A stretch of 64,000 bases of DNA, taken from contig NZ_JAIVKJ010000004.1 in the NCBI RefSeq assembly GCF_020524885.1, positions 124,001 through 188,000 of the forward strand, read 5' to 3'. The position numbers and the translations under genes are program-made. This document shows positions 1-10,184 of this stretch, piece after piece. Source of the stretch: Microbulbifer elongatus (GTDB lineage Bacteria; Pseudomonadota; Gammaproteobacteria; Pseudomonadales; Cellvibrionaceae). The notes beneath the pieces are model-generated. The model did not search any database and was not told the origin of the DNA. It saw only the letters and a program-made list of their open reading frames with translations. Within the stretch, counting starts at the first letter, position 1. Each line of letters begins with the position of its first letter.

Positions 1-2283
1 TCCGGCGGTGCCAACCGCGGCCGTTCTTTCGACTTCAATACCTTTGCTTCCGAGCTTTTCTCCAACCTGACCGTGCATAAGACCTCTTCTGCCGATCTAG
101 ACGAAGGCTCACTCGGCGCTACCGTAGATTTAAACACCGGTAAGCCGCTGGATATGGATCAGAGCCTGACCTTCGCGGCCAATGGCCAGATGGGTTACAA
201 CACCCAGTCTGAAGAAATGGATCCCCGTACGTCCTTCCTGGTTGCCGGCAAGAATGATGCTGACACCTTCGGCTGGCTGGCTTCCTACTCATACTCCAAG
301 CGCAATATTCTGGAGCAAGGCTTCTCCACTGTGCGCTGGAGCAACTCCGAGGATTTCGTCACCTGTTCCGCCTGCTCCAGCGACGCTGAACTGGCCGATC
401 TGAACGAAGGTTTCTTCCCGCGAATTCCGCGTTACGGTAATTTCACACACGAGCAGGAGCGCCAAGGCTTTACCGGTACCCTGCAATTCCGCCCGACCGA
501 TGACACCGAAATTTTGGTGGATTACCTCACTTCAAGTTTCGATGCGACCCGTCAGGAAGAGTTTGTCTCTGTTGGCATCAAAGAGGGATTCAACTACCCG
601 GTAGTCGACGTAACCGACTTCACCAAGGATGCCAACGGCACCCTGACTTCCATGACCATGAACAACTACGGTGTTCGCATCGAAAATCGTTTCGATGTCC
701 TGGAAACCAAGTTCGACCAGCTCTCAATTCGTGGCTCGCACGACATCAGCGACCGACTCCGTATCGATGGTGTGTTCGGTACTTCCCAGTCCGACTTCAC
801 CAACCCGATGCAGACCACCGCGATCATTGACGCCTACGGCATTGACGGTGACTTCACTTATACCGCGGATGGCGACCTGAGCTTCGGCGGAATCGACACT
901 GCGGACGCCAGCGAATTTAATCTGATCCAGGTTCGTCATCGTCCGAACAGCGTTGAAAACAGCTTCCAGACTGCAGCGTTCAACGTCGAATTCGATTTCA
1001 ACGACACCTGGAGTGCCAAAGCCGGTGTTTCCACCAAGAGCTTCGAGTTTGATGTGCAAGAATACCGTGGTGAGCCGAAATTCACTGACGTTTCTGCCGC
1101 AGACTTCGGAGGCAGCGTAGCCTCAATCAATGGTACTTCCTGGTGGTCCCCCAGTGTCAGCGAGATTTTCGACTGGGCAGAGGGCGACATCAACGCCGCT
1201 ATCGGTGACAACCCTCAGGAAACTCGTCCACAGGACAACCGTTCTGTTGCTGAAGACAGCACCGGCGTCTATGCGCAGTTGGGTTGGAACAGCGAGATTG
1301 CAGGCCTGCCATTCCGCGGTAACTTCGGCGTAAGGCACGTGAAAACCGAAACAGAGTCCAACGGCTGGACCAAGCGTGCCACTGCTGACGGTAGCGAAAT
1401 CATTCCGGTCGCCGCGTCCAACGAATACACCGATACCCTGCCGTCTTTGAACATGGCTCTGGACGTGCACGAAGATATGGTTGTGCGCTTCTCTGTTGCC
1501 GACGTTATGGCTCGCCCATCCTTGGGTGACCTGACACCCTACGGCAGCATCGACCCCTACAACGGTGAGGTGAGCTTCGGCAACCCGAAACTGGATCCTT
1601 TCCGAGCACGTGCCTACGACCTGTCTTATGAGTGGTACTTTGCTGACGACGCAGTCGTAGCGCTGGCTTACTTCTACAAGGACGTAAACTCCTTTATCAC
1701 CAGTGCTTCTGAAGACGGTGTTTCCTGGGCGCAGACTGGCCTGGATGCTTCTGCTCTCGAAGGCGCCGGCGGTACCTTCGGAGTTGGCAGCCCCTGGAAC
1801 GTCAACAAAAAAATCAACGGTGAAGGCGGTGAGCTGAGTGGTTTCGAGGTGCAGTACCAGCAGCCGATTATGGAAAACTTCGGCGTCATCCTGAACTACA
1901 CCTACGTAGATTCCGAGATGAACTACGGCGATTCCGACGAGCCGCTCTACGCGCCGCTGACCGGTATGTCAAAAAATACCTACAACGGTACCGTTTACTA
2001 CGAAAATGACCTCTTCAGTGCGCGTATCTCCCTGTCTGAGCGTAGCGATTACATGACCCGCTCCCCGGCGTCTACCCGCAACGGCCAGAACTACGAAGGT
2101 ACCCTGGGCACCACCAACGTCGACTTCGTAGCGAGCTACAACCTGAACGACAATACCACCCTGAGCTTTGAAGGTATCAACCTGACCAACCAGGCCAATG
2201 TGCAGGTAGTGGACTTCGACCGCATCGTGGTCGACCACACTACTGGTCGTCAGTTCTACCTAGGTGCTCAGTACAAGTTCTAA
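1..2283 (+). CDS. TonB-dependent outer-membrane receptor, 5' part missing
   Basis: The frame is open from the first base, so the start, signal peptide and most of the plug lie outside the window; 760 residues are visible. The part seen holds the end of the plug (SLGATVDLNTGKPL) and a long Asp/Asn/Tyr-rich beta-barrel that ends in FYLGAQYKF, a typical aromatic outer-membrane C-terminus. Receptors of this kind import oligosaccharides through the outer membrane using TonB-ExbBD energy. It lies just upstream of unsaturated-uronate genes, so import of pectin or uronate oligomers is a fair inference, but a strong hairpin separates them and they may be separate transcripts. The substrate cannot be read from the sequence. 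Confidence 0.93.
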   Translation, partial: SGGANRGRSFDFNTFASELFSNLTVHKTSSADLDEGSLGATVDLNTGKPLDMDQSLTFAANGQMGYNTQSEEMDPRTSFLVAGKNDADTFGWLASYSYSKRNILEQGFSTVRWSNSEDFVTCSACSSDAELADLNEGFFPRIPRYGNFTHEQERQGFTGTLQFRPTDDTEILVDYLTSSFDATRQEEFVSVGIKEGFNYPVVDVTDFTKDANGTLTSMTMNNYGVRIENRFDVLETKFDQLSIRGSHDISDRLRIDGVFGTSQSDFTNPMQTTAIIDAYGIDGDFTYTADGDLSFGGIDTADASEFNLIQVRHRPNSVENSFQTAAFNVEFDFNDTWSAKAGVSTKSFEFDVQEYRGEPKFTDVSAADFGGSVASINGTSWWSPSVSEIFDWAEGDINAAIGDNPQETRPQDNRSVAEDSTGVYAQLGWNSEIAGLPFRGNFGVRHVKTETESNGWTKRATADGSEIIPVAASNEYTDTLPSLNMALDVHEDMVVRFSVADVMARPSLGDLTPYGSIDPYNGEVSFGNPKLDPFRARAYDLSYEWYFADDAVVALAYFYKDVNSFITSASEDGVSWAQTGLDASALEGAGGTFGVGSPWNVNKKINGEGGELSGFEVQYQQPIMENFGVILNYTYVDSEMNYGDSDEPLYAPLTGMSKNTYNGTVYYENDLFSARISLSERSDYMTRSPASTRNGQNYEGTLGTTNVDFVASYNLNDNTTLSFEGINLTNQANVQVVDFDRIVVDHTTGRQFYLGAQYKF

Positions 2284-2311
2284 TCTCGCAGGATGATTAA
2301 GAGCTGAAGCT

Positions 2312-2384
2312 AACGGCCGGGTGCAGGGATCTGCCGGTGGAAACACCGGCGCACAGATTCGAATTCGCACCCGGCCGTTTTCAA
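2312..2384 (+). terminator. Nested hairpin terminator after the receptor gene
   Basis: A perfect 13-bp stem pairs 2312-2324 with 2367-2379. Its loop holds a second perfect 7-bp stem (2333-2339 with 2344-2350). A short T-rich stretch follows. It probably ends the receptor transcript. Confidence 0.75.
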
Positions 2385-2454
2385 TTTATCGGTGATCAAA
2401 ATAAATTGATTGCCTGAAAAAAACAGAATAAAACCCGACTTCGTGGAGACCTCT

Positions 2455-4968
2455 GTGAAACTGTTTGACCAGTCCAAAAACAAACTGGGCCTGAATGCCC
2501 TTGCGTTTGCTCTTACGGCGGCGACGCTCACCGCATGTGGCGAAAAAGTGTCTCAGTCCCCGGAAGAATCTTCCGCGCCCGCGGCGGCAGCGGAAAAGCC
2601 CGGCGCCATCGCAACCATCGAACTGGCCAACCCCTCAGACTTTCCGCGTTTGGACGAAGCAGTTTACTTAAGCTACTACGAACTCGGGCTCAGCGCCGGA
2701 TTTGCATCGCCGATTGCGGTGTGGAACCAGGCGGAACAAATCCCGGTACAGGCCATCGATAAAGATGCCGATGGAAAAAAAGATGGCATCCTCTTCACGG
2801 TGGATGTGGCGGTGGACGAAACCCTAAAACTGCGCATTGCCGAAGCCGATGCCAACGCAGAGGCTGCTGTAAAGCGGACCCAGGCAGAAATCTCCCATAA
2901 GGTGGGCGGTGAGTGGGTTGAACGCGAATACAAGGGCGGCAGCTTCCAGAACGTAAGCTCACTCGATGTGCCGCAAGAGCACACCGATCACTCCTATTTT
3001 ATCCGTTATGAAGGCCCGGGTATCGAGTCCGACCTGGTCGGGTACCGTGTATACCTCGATTGGCGCAATGGTTTCGATATCTTCGGCAAATCCACCACGG
3101 CGCCTGTGTTGCAAGGTGTGGGGCAGGATGGCTTTGATTCCTACCACGAACCGGCCGACTGGGGCATGGATATCCTGAAAGTGGGCAGCTCCCTGGGTGT
3201 CGGTGGCTACGGTTACTGGGATGGCGAGAAAGTTGTGCGTGTAAGTGACGTACAGGACTGGAAAGTCGACATCACCGAAAATGGCGATCTCTACTCTGCC
3301 TTCAAAATGCAGTACCAGGGTTGGAAGCCCACGGCCGACCAGCAGACGGACCTGACCGCCGTACTGTCCATGCACGCGGGCAGCCGCCTGGTGGAAGTGA
3401 ATGCGAAAACCAGCGAAGAACTGGATAACCTGGTTGCGGGTATCGTCAACCACGAAGGCACCGAGCTGATTGTCGGCAATATGGATATCACCGGCCATGC
3501 TTACACCTACGTCGGTACTTACGGTCCTCAGAGCCTTGATGGCGCTAACCTGGGTATGGCGGTGATCGCCAAGCGCAAGGCCATCAAGGAAACGGCGACC
3601 GATGAACACAACCAGGTTGCGATTCTGAAGCCCGCAGGCAACGAGGTTCAGTACTACTTTGTCGCCGCCTGGGGCAACGAAGTGGAAAGCGAGCATGGCC
3701 CCATTACCAGCAAAGCCGAGTTTGAAACCTATCTGCAACAGGAAGCGGAAAAACTGACTATGCCCCTGCGCCAGCGGCTGACCACTGCCGCGAGTATTGC
3801 GCAAACCGACCAGCCGCTCACCGCTGAGATTGCATTGGAGTGGAGCAAAAAGCTCGCGGACTCCGAACTGGAGCGCAAAACCCTCGATTACCGCTTCGGC
3901 GGTTTCGACCATATCCGCAAGCGCCCGTCTTATTTTGAATACACCACCGGCATGGTGCTGCAGGCATATGACGAACTGAACCAGGTTGCGCCGGAAGCGC
4001 GCTATGCCGATGCCGTGCAAACGGTGATGGGCTCCTTCGTTAACGAAGATGGCAGCATCAACGGCTACATGCAGGAAAAGTACAACATTGACAGTATCCG
4101 CGCCGGCACCATGCTGCTACGCATGTATGAGCGCAACCAGAATCCTGCCTTCAAGAAAGCTGTCGATACCCTATTCGAACAGCTGGAACACCACCCCCGC
4201 ACTTCCCAGGGCGCCTTCTGGCACAAGAAGCGCTACCCCTACCAGGTGTGGCTGGATGGTGTTTACATGGGGATTCCGTTCCTCGCCCACTACGAGCAGC
4301 TGATGCATGAAGAGCCCGACGTTCAGGAAGTGCTGGCGGAATTCAAAGTGGTCAATGAAATCCTCAAAGACCCGGAAACCGGTCTGTTCTATCACGCCTG
4401 GGATGAGAAGAGAGAGCAGGTATGGGCAGACAAGGAAAGCGGCCTGTCGCAATACCATTGGGCGCGCGGCATGGGCTGGCTGGCCATGGCGCTGGTGGAT
4501 GTACTGGACTTTATCCCCGAGGAAAATGTCGAAGAGCGTCAGTACCTGTTGGGCATGATTAGCGAAATCGCACCGGTAATCGCGAAATACCAGGACCCCG
4601 CAACCGGCACCTGGTGGCAGATCATCGACAAGCCCGGTAAGCGCGCGAATTACCTGGAATCCACTGCCAGTACCATGTTCACCTACTTCTATGCCAAGGC
4701 GTTGAATCAGGGTTACTTACCTAAGGACCAGTACCTGGATACTGCGAAAAAAGCGTATCAGGGGCTGCTGGATGAATTCGTTCAGGTACACGCCGATGGC
4801 ACCATCAGTATCACCGATATGTGTCAGGTTGCAGGGCTGGGCTATGGCCGCGACGGCAGCTACGACTACTACATGAGCGAGCCGATCTACGATGACGACC
4901 CCAAAGGCACCGCGCCGTTTATCACTTCCGGTGTTGAGATGTACAAGCTGCTGAAATCCGAATCCTGA
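2455..4968 (+). CDS. Lipoprotein DUF4861-GH105 fusion, unsaturated uronyl hydrolase
   Basis: A two-domain lipoprotein of about 837 residues. A short signal peptide ends in lipobox LTAC. Residues about 50-450 match DUF4861 (blocks GPGIESD, YLDWRNGFDIFGK, SLGVGGYGYWDGE). Residues about 458-835 match GH105 (WLDGVYMGIPFLAHY, containing the Asp expected as catalytic acid, and HWARGMGWLAMALVDVL). GH105 enzymes release the 4,5-unsaturated uronic acid from the non-reducing end of lyase products, and kduI and kduD follow directly, so the product feeds KDG formation. I chose GTG 2455 because GGAG lies 6 bases upstream and the signal peptide then has a normal length; an in-frame TTG at 2410 would add 15 residues. 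DUF4861 has no function known to me, and a separate copy is encoded at 18533-19834. Confidence 0.88.
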   Translation: MKLFDQSKNKLGLNALAFALTAATLTACGEKVSQSPEESSAPAAAAEKPGAIATIELANPSDFPRLDEAVYLSYYELGLSAGFASPIAVWNQAEQIPVQAIDKDADGKKDGILFTVDVAVDETLKLRIAEADANAEAAVKRTQAEISHKVGGEWVEREYKGGSFQNVSSLDVPQEHTDHSYFIRYEGPGIESDLVGYRVYLDWRNGFDIFGKSTTAPVLQGVGQDGFDSYHEPADWGMDILKVGSSLGVGGYGYWDGEKVVRVSDVQDWKVDITENGDLYSAFKMQYQGWKPTADQQTDLTAVLSMHAGSRLVEVNAKTSEELDNLVAGIVNHEGTELIVGNMDITGHAYTYVGTYGPQSLDGANLGMAVIAKRKAIKETATDEHNQVAILKPAGNEVQYYFVAAWGNEVESEHGPITSKAEFETYLQQEAEKLTMPLRQRLTTAASIAQTDQPLTAEIALEWSKKLADSELERKTLDYRFGGFDHIRKRPSYFEYTTGMVLQAYDELNQVAPEARYADAVQTVMGSFVNEDGSINGYMQEKYNIDSIRAGTMLLRMYERNQNPAFKKAVDTLFEQLEHHPRTSQGAFWHKKRYPYQVWLDGVYMGIPFLAHYEQLMHEEPDVQEVLAEFKVVNEILKDPETGLFYHAWDEKREQVWADKESGLSQYHWARGMGWLAMALVDVLDFIPEENVEERQYLLGMISEIAPVIAKYQDPATGTWWQIIDKPGKRANYLESTASTMFTYFYAKALNQGYLPKDQYLDTAKKAYQGLLDEFVQVHADGTISITDMCQVAGLGYGRDGSYDYYMSEPIYDDDPKGTAPFITSGVEMYKLLKSES

Positions 4969-4996
4969 GCTGTTACCGAATTTTCTGGATAGAGTT

Positions 4997-5839
4997 ATGA
5001 CAACCGTATTTGAAGAGCGTTATGCCAGCCACCCGGCAGACTATGAGAAGTATGACACCGACCGTCTGCGCGACGAGTATCTAGTGCCGAAGCTTTTCAC
5101 CGCCGACACCGTTAACCTTACCTATACCCACGTCGATCGGGTGATCGTGGGTGGTGTGATGCCCGTCGAAGCGGAAGTAAAACTGGAAACTGTGGACGCG
5201 CTGAAGTCCGACTATTTTCTCGAACGCCGTGAACTCGGCATTATTAACATCGGTGCGCCGGGCTGTGTGGAAGTCGATGGCACCGTCTATGAGATTGGCA
5301 CAAAGGAAGCGCTGTATGTCAGCCGCGGTTCCGAAAATGTGAAGTTTTCCAGCAATGTGAAATCTGCTCCCGCGAAGTTTTACATACTATCCACTCCGGC
5401 ACACCGTGAATTCCCGACCACCAAAGTGGGGCAGGGTGATGCTCAGGTAATCGAGCTTGGGGCGGCGGAAACCTGTAACAAGCGCACCCTGCGCAAACTA
5501 CTGGTAAAAGATGTACTGCAAACCTGCCAGCTGCAGATGGGCATGACCGAGCTGGCCCAGGGGAGCTGCTGGAACACCATGCCGTGTCACACACACAGTC
5601 GTCGCATGGAAGTCTATATGTACTTCAACCTGCCGGAAGACCAGGCCGTGTGCCACTTTATGGGGCCACCCCAGAAAACGCGGACTATCTGGATGCACAA
5701 CGAACAAGCCGTAATTTCCCCGACCTGGTCCCTGCACTCCGGTGTCGGTACCAGTAACTACACCTTTATATGGGGGATGGCGGGCGAAAACCACGATTAC
5801 GATGATATGGATAAAGTGCAGCCTACCGAGTTGCGCTGA
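4997..5839 (+). CDS. kduI: 5-keto-4-deoxyuronate isomerase (KduI), copy 1
   Basis: This cytoplasmic cupin-fold isomerase converts 5-keto-4-deoxyuronate (DKI) to 3-deoxy-D-glycero-2,5-hexodiulosonate (EC 5.3.1.17) in unsaturated-uronate breakdown. At 280 residues it has the size of E. coli KduI (278). The metal site is intact: H198 and H200 in [13 protein letters not shown]205, and H247 in SPTWSLHSG, each two positions after the E. coli residues H196, H198, E203 and H245. It starts 28 bases after the GH105 fusion and lies 33 bases before kduD, so the three genes form one operon in pathway order. A second copy lies at 17608-18465 on the other strand. Confidence 0.96.
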   Translation: MTTVFEERYASHPADYEKYDTDRLRDEYLVPKLFTADTVNLTYTHVDRVIVGGVMPVEAEVKLETVDALKSDYFLERRELGIINIGAPGCVEVDGTVYEIGTKEALYVSRGSENVKFSSNVKSAPAKFYILSTPAHREFPTTKVGQGDAQVIELGAAETCNKRTLRKLLVKDVLQTCQLQMGMTELAQGSCWNTMPCHTHSRRMEVYMYFNLPEDQAVCHFMGPPQKTRTIWMHNEQAVISPTWSLHSGVGTSNYTFIWGMAGENHDYDDMDKVQPTELR

Positions 5840-5872
5840 TCCAGAAAGATCGCGAAAAATTGGAGTTAGAAA

Positions 5873-6664
5873 ATGTCAAAGTCACTGTTTGACTTAACCG
5901 GAAAGCTCGCACTGATTACCGGAGCCACACATGGCCTCGGTATGGCCATGGCAGAAGGCCTTGGCAATGCCGGCGCCAAACTGGTCATCACCGGCCACTC
6001 CTCTCAGGAGAAACTCGACAAGGCTGTTTCCGAATTGCGCGAAAAGGGCTACGACGCCCACGGTTACCTGTTCAATGTCACCAACGAAGATCAAGTAAAC
6101 GAGATGGTGCCGGTGATCGAGCAGGAGCAGGGACCCATCGATGTACTGGTGAATAACGCCGGTATCATCCGTCGTGTGCCGCTGTTGGAAATGGAGCTGT
6201 CCGAGTGGAACAAGGTGTTGGAAACAAACCTCACCGGTGTGATGGTAATGACTCGCCCGGTAGTGAAGCGCATGATCGAGCGTGGTGCCGGCAAGATCAT
6301 TAATATCTGCTCGATGATGAGCGAGCTGGGGCGCGATAGTGTTTCCGCTTATGCGGCCTCCAAAGGCGGCCTGAAAATGCTGACCCAGAATATGGCCACC
6401 GAGTGGGCGCGCCACAATATTCAGGTTAATGGTATTGGCCCGGGTTACTTCGCTACCAGCCAGACCGCGCCGATTCGCGTGGACGGCCATCCGTTCAACG
6501 ACTTCATTGTCGGTCGAACACCAGCTGGCCGCTGGGGAAATCCGGAAGACCTCCAGGGTGCCGCGGTATTTCTGTCCAGTGATGCGAGTAATTTTGTCAA
6601 CGGTCAGGTGGTCTATGTGGATGGCGGAATCCTCGCCACCATTGGTAAACCCGCCAACGAATAA
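5873..6664 (+). CDS. kduD: 2-keto-3-deoxygluconate 5-dehydrogenase (KduD), copy 1
   Basis: A short-chain dehydrogenase of 263 residues that reduces the KduI product to KDG with NAD(P)H (EC 1.1.1.127). The cofactor loop TGATHGLG is at residues 17-24, NNAG near 93 and the catalytic YAASKGG near 158. The KduD-type motif [20 protein letters not shown] and the C-terminus [16 protein letters not shown] separate it from generic SDRs. GGAGTTAGAAA precedes the ATG. It is the last gene of the DUF4861-GH105, kduI, kduD operon and is followed by a strong terminator. A close paralogue lies at 16814-17611. Confidence 0.95.
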   Translation: MSKSLFDLTGKLALITGATHGLGMAMAEGLGNAGAKLVITGHSSQEKLDKAVSELREKGYDAHGYLFNVTNEDQVNEMVPVIEQEQGPIDVLVNNAGIIRRVPLLEMELSEWNKVLETNLTGVMVMTRPVVKRMIERGAGKIINICSMMSELGRDSVSAYAASKGGLKMLTQNMATEWARHNIQVNGIGPGYFATSQTAPIRVDGHPFNDFIVGRTPAGRWGNPEDLQGAAVFLSSDASNFVNGQVVYVDGGILATIGKPANE

Positions 6665-6744
6665 CTGGCTTGTTAAAATTCACGTCACGACGATGAGTAT
6701 TGGCTCATCTCCTCCTTAAGTTTTCGATAGATATTCGCATTTGG

Positions 6745-6771
6745 TGCCGGGCTCTGCCCGGCATTTTTTTT
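6745..6771 (+). terminator. Rho-independent terminator after kduD
   Basis: A perfect 8-bp GC-rich stem (6745-6752 with 6756-6763), loop TCT, then eight T residues. It ends the first pectin operon. Confidence 0.93.
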
Positions 6772-7007
6772 GGCTAAGATCAATTTACGCTTCCCTCCTG
6801 ATTTCGACGTAGAAATTTTCTGATATCCGCGGAATTTCTTGCCGGAACGCACGCCCTTTCTAGACTCAAGGTAGGTGGCCTGAGTTGGCGCAACACTTTG
6901 CGCGCCCATCAATCTCGCTCCGATGCGATGTGATCGTGCCGCGAAAGCGGTATTTCCATATATAAGGCCCATCGCTAATTTCCTTTCTTAATGAACAGGG
7001 GGCTCCC
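6772..7007 (+). promoter_or_regulatory. Intergenic region before napE, no gene seen
   Basis: About 236 bases between the kduD terminator and napE, which must hold the nap promoter. I see no convincing coding sequence on either strand and no clear FNR-type dyad. AGGGGG at 6997-7002 is the ribosome-binding site of napE. Confidence 0.5.
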
Positions 7008-7181
7008 TTGGCTGATCTGAAACCCGCGACGACAACTGAGCAGCGCAAACGGGAAGGGCGATTGGTGCTGTTTATTCTTGTATTCCTGTTTCCGATCCTG
7101 GCGATTGCCATTGTCGGTGGCTATGGATTTGCCGTATGGATACTGCAAATGATTTTCGGGCCACCCGGGCCTCCCGCATGA
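7008..7181 (+). CDS. napE: Periplasmic nitrate reductase small membrane protein NapE
   Basis: A 57-residue protein starting at TTG, with AGGGGG five bases upstream. The N-terminus is charged (EQRKREGR). One transmembrane segment follows, FPILAIAIVGGYGFAVW, and the tail is MIFGPPGPPA. The GGYGFxVW segment with a GPPGPP end is the NapE signature, and the position before napD agrees. NapE is a small inner-membrane protein of unclear role in nap operons. The nearby ATG at 6991 is out of frame. The gene is easy to miss because of its length and start codon. Confidence 0.85.
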   Translation: MADLKPATTTEQRKREGRLVLFILVFLFPILAIAIVGGYGFAVWILQMIFGPPGPPA

Positions 7182-7246
7182 ATGCCAGAGAGGTTGCCGC
7201 TCCATGAGCGGGAAGTGTGACGGTGCGAGTCCAAGACATTGAATGA

Positions 7247-7639
7247 ATGAGAAAGCAGATGAAAGACGCGAAATCCGGTCAGTGCAGCAGCCAGGGAAAG
7301 CCTGAAAGCTTACATATCGCCAGTCTACTGGTACACGTACGACCGGAAAACCTGGGGGTGGTTAGCGAATGGTTTAACACACAATCCGAGCTGGAGATCC
7401 ACCTGTCCGATGATGCCGGCAAGCTGGTAGTCATTGTGGAAACCCGGGATCACCATCAGATCAATCCGTTGATTGAATCCATCAAGGATCAAACCGGTGT
7501 GCTGAATGTGGCGATGGTCTATCACGAGGAACTCGCGCTGGCAGATCTATATGACGAGCTTGCGGAAGAAGCGGGGCGCCGCGGGTCACAAAACGAACTC
7601 GATGCCGCGCAACCGGTAAAAATTCCAGGAGAACTGTGA
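7247..7639 (+). CDS. napD: NapA maturation chaperone NapD
   Basis: NapD is a small cytoplasmic ferredoxin-like-fold protein that binds the Tat signal of NapA and holds back export until the molybdenum cofactor is inserted. The core [17 protein letters not shown], followed by a middle strand ([10 protein letters not shown]) and [12 protein letters not shown], matches the family. The C-terminal tail of about 25 residues is polar. ATG 7247 and ATG 7259 are both possible starts; neither has a strong Shine-Dalgarno sequence. The stop lies one base before the napA start, so the two genes are translationally close. No napF was found between napE and napD. Confidence 0.9.
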   Translation: MRKQMKDAKSGQCSSQGKPESLHIASLLVHVRPENLGVVSEWFNTQSELEIHLSDDAGKLVVIVETRDHHQINPLIESIKDQTGVLNVAMVYHEELALADLYDELAEEAGRRGSQNELDAAQPVKIPGEL

Positions 7640-7640
7640 C

Positions 7641-10142
7641 ATGGGAATCACCCGGCGTGAATTTAGCAAAGCCAGCGCTGTCGTGGCGGCAGCGGCAGCG
7701 GCTGGGCTGTCGGTACCGGCAAAAACACAGAATCTGGTGAGTAAAGCCGGCGCAAATGAACTGAAGTGGAACAAGGCTGCATGCCGATTTTGCGGTACTG
7801 GCTGTAGCGTAATGGTCGCTACAAAAGATAACCGTGTTGTCGCTACCCATGGTGATATCAAGGCTGAAGTCAATCGTGGGCTCAACTGTGTAAAAGGTTA
7901 TTTCCTGTCGAAAATTATGTACGGAAGTGATCGCCTGATGAAGCCATTACTACGAATGAAAAATGGCAAGTATGACAAATCGGGAGACTTTGCTGAGGTG
8001 TCGTGGGATCAGGCCTTTGACATCATGGAGCAAAAGTACAAAGAGGCGATCAAGAATTACGGGCCTGAGTCCATTGGCATGTTTGGCTCAGGGCAGTGGA
8101 CCGTGTGGGAAGGCTATGCGGCCAGTAAGCTGATGAAGGCCGGGTTCCGGTCCAATAATATCGACCCAAACGCTCGTCACTGCATGGCGTCTGCCGTGAT
8201 GGGGTTCATGCGCACTTTCGGTATCGACGAGCCCATGGGGTGTTACGACGACTTCGAAAACGCCGATGCGTTTGTGCTCTGGGGCTCCAATATGGCGGAG
8301 ATGCACCCCATTTTGTGGTCACGTATCACCGACCGCCGACTGTCGCATCCTGGCTGCAAAGTAGCGGTTTTATCCACCTATGAACACCGTAGCTTTGAAC
8401 TCGCTGACATTCCCATTGTATTTAACCCCCACGCGGATCTGCATATTCTGAATTTTATTGCCAACTACATAATTGAAAATGGCAAAGTGAATCAGGAGTT
8501 TGTCAAAAATCACACCCGATTCGTGCGCGGGGAAACCAATATCGGTTACGGTTTGCGGGATGATGACCCGCGGGAAATGAAGGCCAGTGGACGAAAAAAA
8601 GCGAATACCTGGGAGGATATGACCTTTGAGGAATACGCTGAATTTCTGAAGCCCTACACACTGGAGCGCACCGCAAAAGAAACTGGTGTTCCCAAGGCGC
8701 GCCTAAAGGAGCTGGCCGAGCTCTATGCGGACCCGAAAACGAAAGTGATGTCCCTGTGGACCATGGGCTTTAACCAGCACACACGAGGTGTCTGGGCGAA
8801 CAATATGGTCTACAACATACACCTGCTGACCGGCAAGATTTCCAGCCCTGGCAACAGTCCTTTTTCCCTGACCGGTCAACCGTCGGCGTGCGGAACCGCC
8901 CGTGAGGTTGGTACCTTTTCGCATCGGCTACCCGCAGACCTGGTGGTGACCAATCCCAAGCACCGGGAAACCGCAGAAAAAATCTGGCGATTGCCGAAGG
9001 GCACCATTCCGCCAAAACCCGGCTTTCACGCGGTCGCCCAAAGTCGGGCATTAAAAGATGGCAAGCTCAGGGTCTACTGGACCCAGGCTTCCAACAATGC
9101 GCAGGCCGGCCCCAACCTCATGCAGGAACTGTTGCCTGGCTGGCGTAACCCGGATGCGTTTGTGATTGTCTCCGATGTCTACCCCACCACATCGGCTCAG
9201 GCCGCCGACCTGATTCTGCCTACCGCCATGTGGGTGGAAAAAGAGGGGGCCTATGGCAACGCGGAGCGACGTACCCAGTTCTGGCATCAGCAGGTAAAAG
9301 CACCGGGCGAAAGCAAGTCAGACCTGTGGCAACTGGTGGAGTTTTCCAAGCGCTTCACCACAGATGAAGTATGGCCGGAAGCGCTGAGCAAGGCGCGCGG
9401 CTACAAGGGGAAAACCCTCTACGAGGTATTGTTTGCTAACGGCCATGCCAATCGTTTCCCGAACGAGCAACGGGACAAAAATTTTGCCAACGACGAGTCG
9501 GATGCCTTCGGCTTTTATATCCAGAAGGGCCTGTTTGAAGAGTATGCGGAATTCGGTCGCGGACATGGCCACGATCTGGCGCCCTTTGATGTTTACCACA
9601 AGGTGCGCGGTCTGCGCTGGCCGGTGGTGAATGGCAAGGAAACCCGCTGGCGCTTCCGAGAGGGGTATGACCCCTACGTGAAAAAAGGCGCCGGGGTGGA
9701 GTTCTACGGTAATAAAGATGGTCGCGCGCGCATCTTTGCTCTTCCCTACGAGCCTCCAGCAGAATCTCCGGACAAAGAATACCCCTTCTGGCTGTGTACG
9801 GGGCGGGTGCTCGAACACTGGCATACCGGTTCCATGACCCAGCGCGTACCGGAACTATTCAGCGCGGTTCCCTATGCGGTGGTGTACATGCATCCGGACG
9901 ATGCCCAGGCGCAGGGATTTCGTCGCGGCAGTGATATCAAGGTGGTGAGTCGGCGCGGTGAAATGATCGGTCGGGTGGAAACCCGTGGTCGCGCACGTCC
10001 ACCAAAGGGCCTGGTGTATGTTCCGTTCTTCGACGCCCAGCGCCTAATCAATAAAGTCACACTCGATGCGACGGATCCGATTTCCAAGCAGACAGACTTC
10101 AAGAAATGTGCCGTTAAGCTGGAGCTAGTGTCGCTGGCCTAA
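7641..10142 (+). CDS. napA: Periplasmic nitrate reductase, catalytic subunit NapA
   Basis: The large subunit of the periplasmic nitrate reductase reduces nitrate to nitrite at a Mo-bis-MGD centre. The 833 residues match the family length. A Tat signal (TRREFSK at residues 4-10, then an alanine-rich stretch) directs folded export, in keeping with napD upstream. The 4Fe-4S ligands are C48, C51, C55 and C83. The Mo-ligand cysteine is C181 in ARHCMASAV. The molybdopterin dinucleotide-binding region near the C-terminus includes the [13 protein letters not shown] block. AGGAGA precedes the ATG. Electrons would come from quinol through NapC and NapB, encoded downstream. Confidence 0.98.
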   Translation: MGITRREFSKASAVVAAAAAAGLSVPAKTQNLVSKAGANELKWNKAACRFCGTGCSVMVATKDNRVVATHGDIKAEVNRGLNCVKGYFLSKIMYGSDRLMKPLLRMKNGKYDKSGDFAEVSWDQAFDIMEQKYKEAIKNYGPESIGMFGSGQWTVWEGYAASKLMKAGFRSNNIDPNARHCMASAVMGFMRTFGIDEPMGCYDDFENADAFVLWGSNMAEMHPILWSRITDRRLSHPGCKVAVLSTYEHRSFELADIPIVFNPHADLHILNFIANYIIENGKVNQEFVKNHTRFVRGETNIGYGLRDDDPREMKASGRKKANTWEDMTFEEYAEFLKPYTLERTAKETGVPKARLKELAELYADPKTKVMSLWTMGFNQHTRGVWANNMVYNIHLLTGKISSPGNSPFSLTGQPSACGTAREVGTFSHRLPADLVVTNPKHRETAEKIWRLPKGTIPPKPGFHAVAQSRALKDGKLRVYWTQASNNAQAGPNLMQELLPGWRNPDAFVIVSDVYPTTSAQAADLILPTAMWVEKEGAYGNAERRTQFWHQQVKAPGESKSDLWQLVEFSKRFTTDEVWPEALSKARGYKGKTLYEVLFANGHANRFPNEQRDKNFANDESDAFGFYIQKGLFEEYAEFGRGHGHDLAPFDVYHKVRGLRWPVVNGKETRWRFREGYDPYVKKGAGVEFYGNKDGRARIFALPYEPPAESPDKEYPFWLCTGRVLEHWHTGSMTQRVPELFSAVPYAVVYMHPDDAQAQGFRRGSDIKVVSRRGEMIGRVETRGRARPPKGLVYVPFFDAQRLINKVTLDATDPISKQTDFKKCAVKLELVSLA

Positions 10143-10184
10143 AGCCGGCCCATCCGGCGCCAAACTTATAGCTGAGTAGCGATC

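Noticed and set aside
2959..4020. Long open frame on the minus strand inside the DUF4861-GH105 gene
   Set aside because: It lacks a ribosome-binding site and family features, and mirrors the codon bias of the strongly supported plus-strand gene.
6685..6972. 95-codon minus-strand frame between kduD and napE
   Set aside because: It crosses the kduD terminator, has basic low-information composition and no convincing ribosome-binding site.
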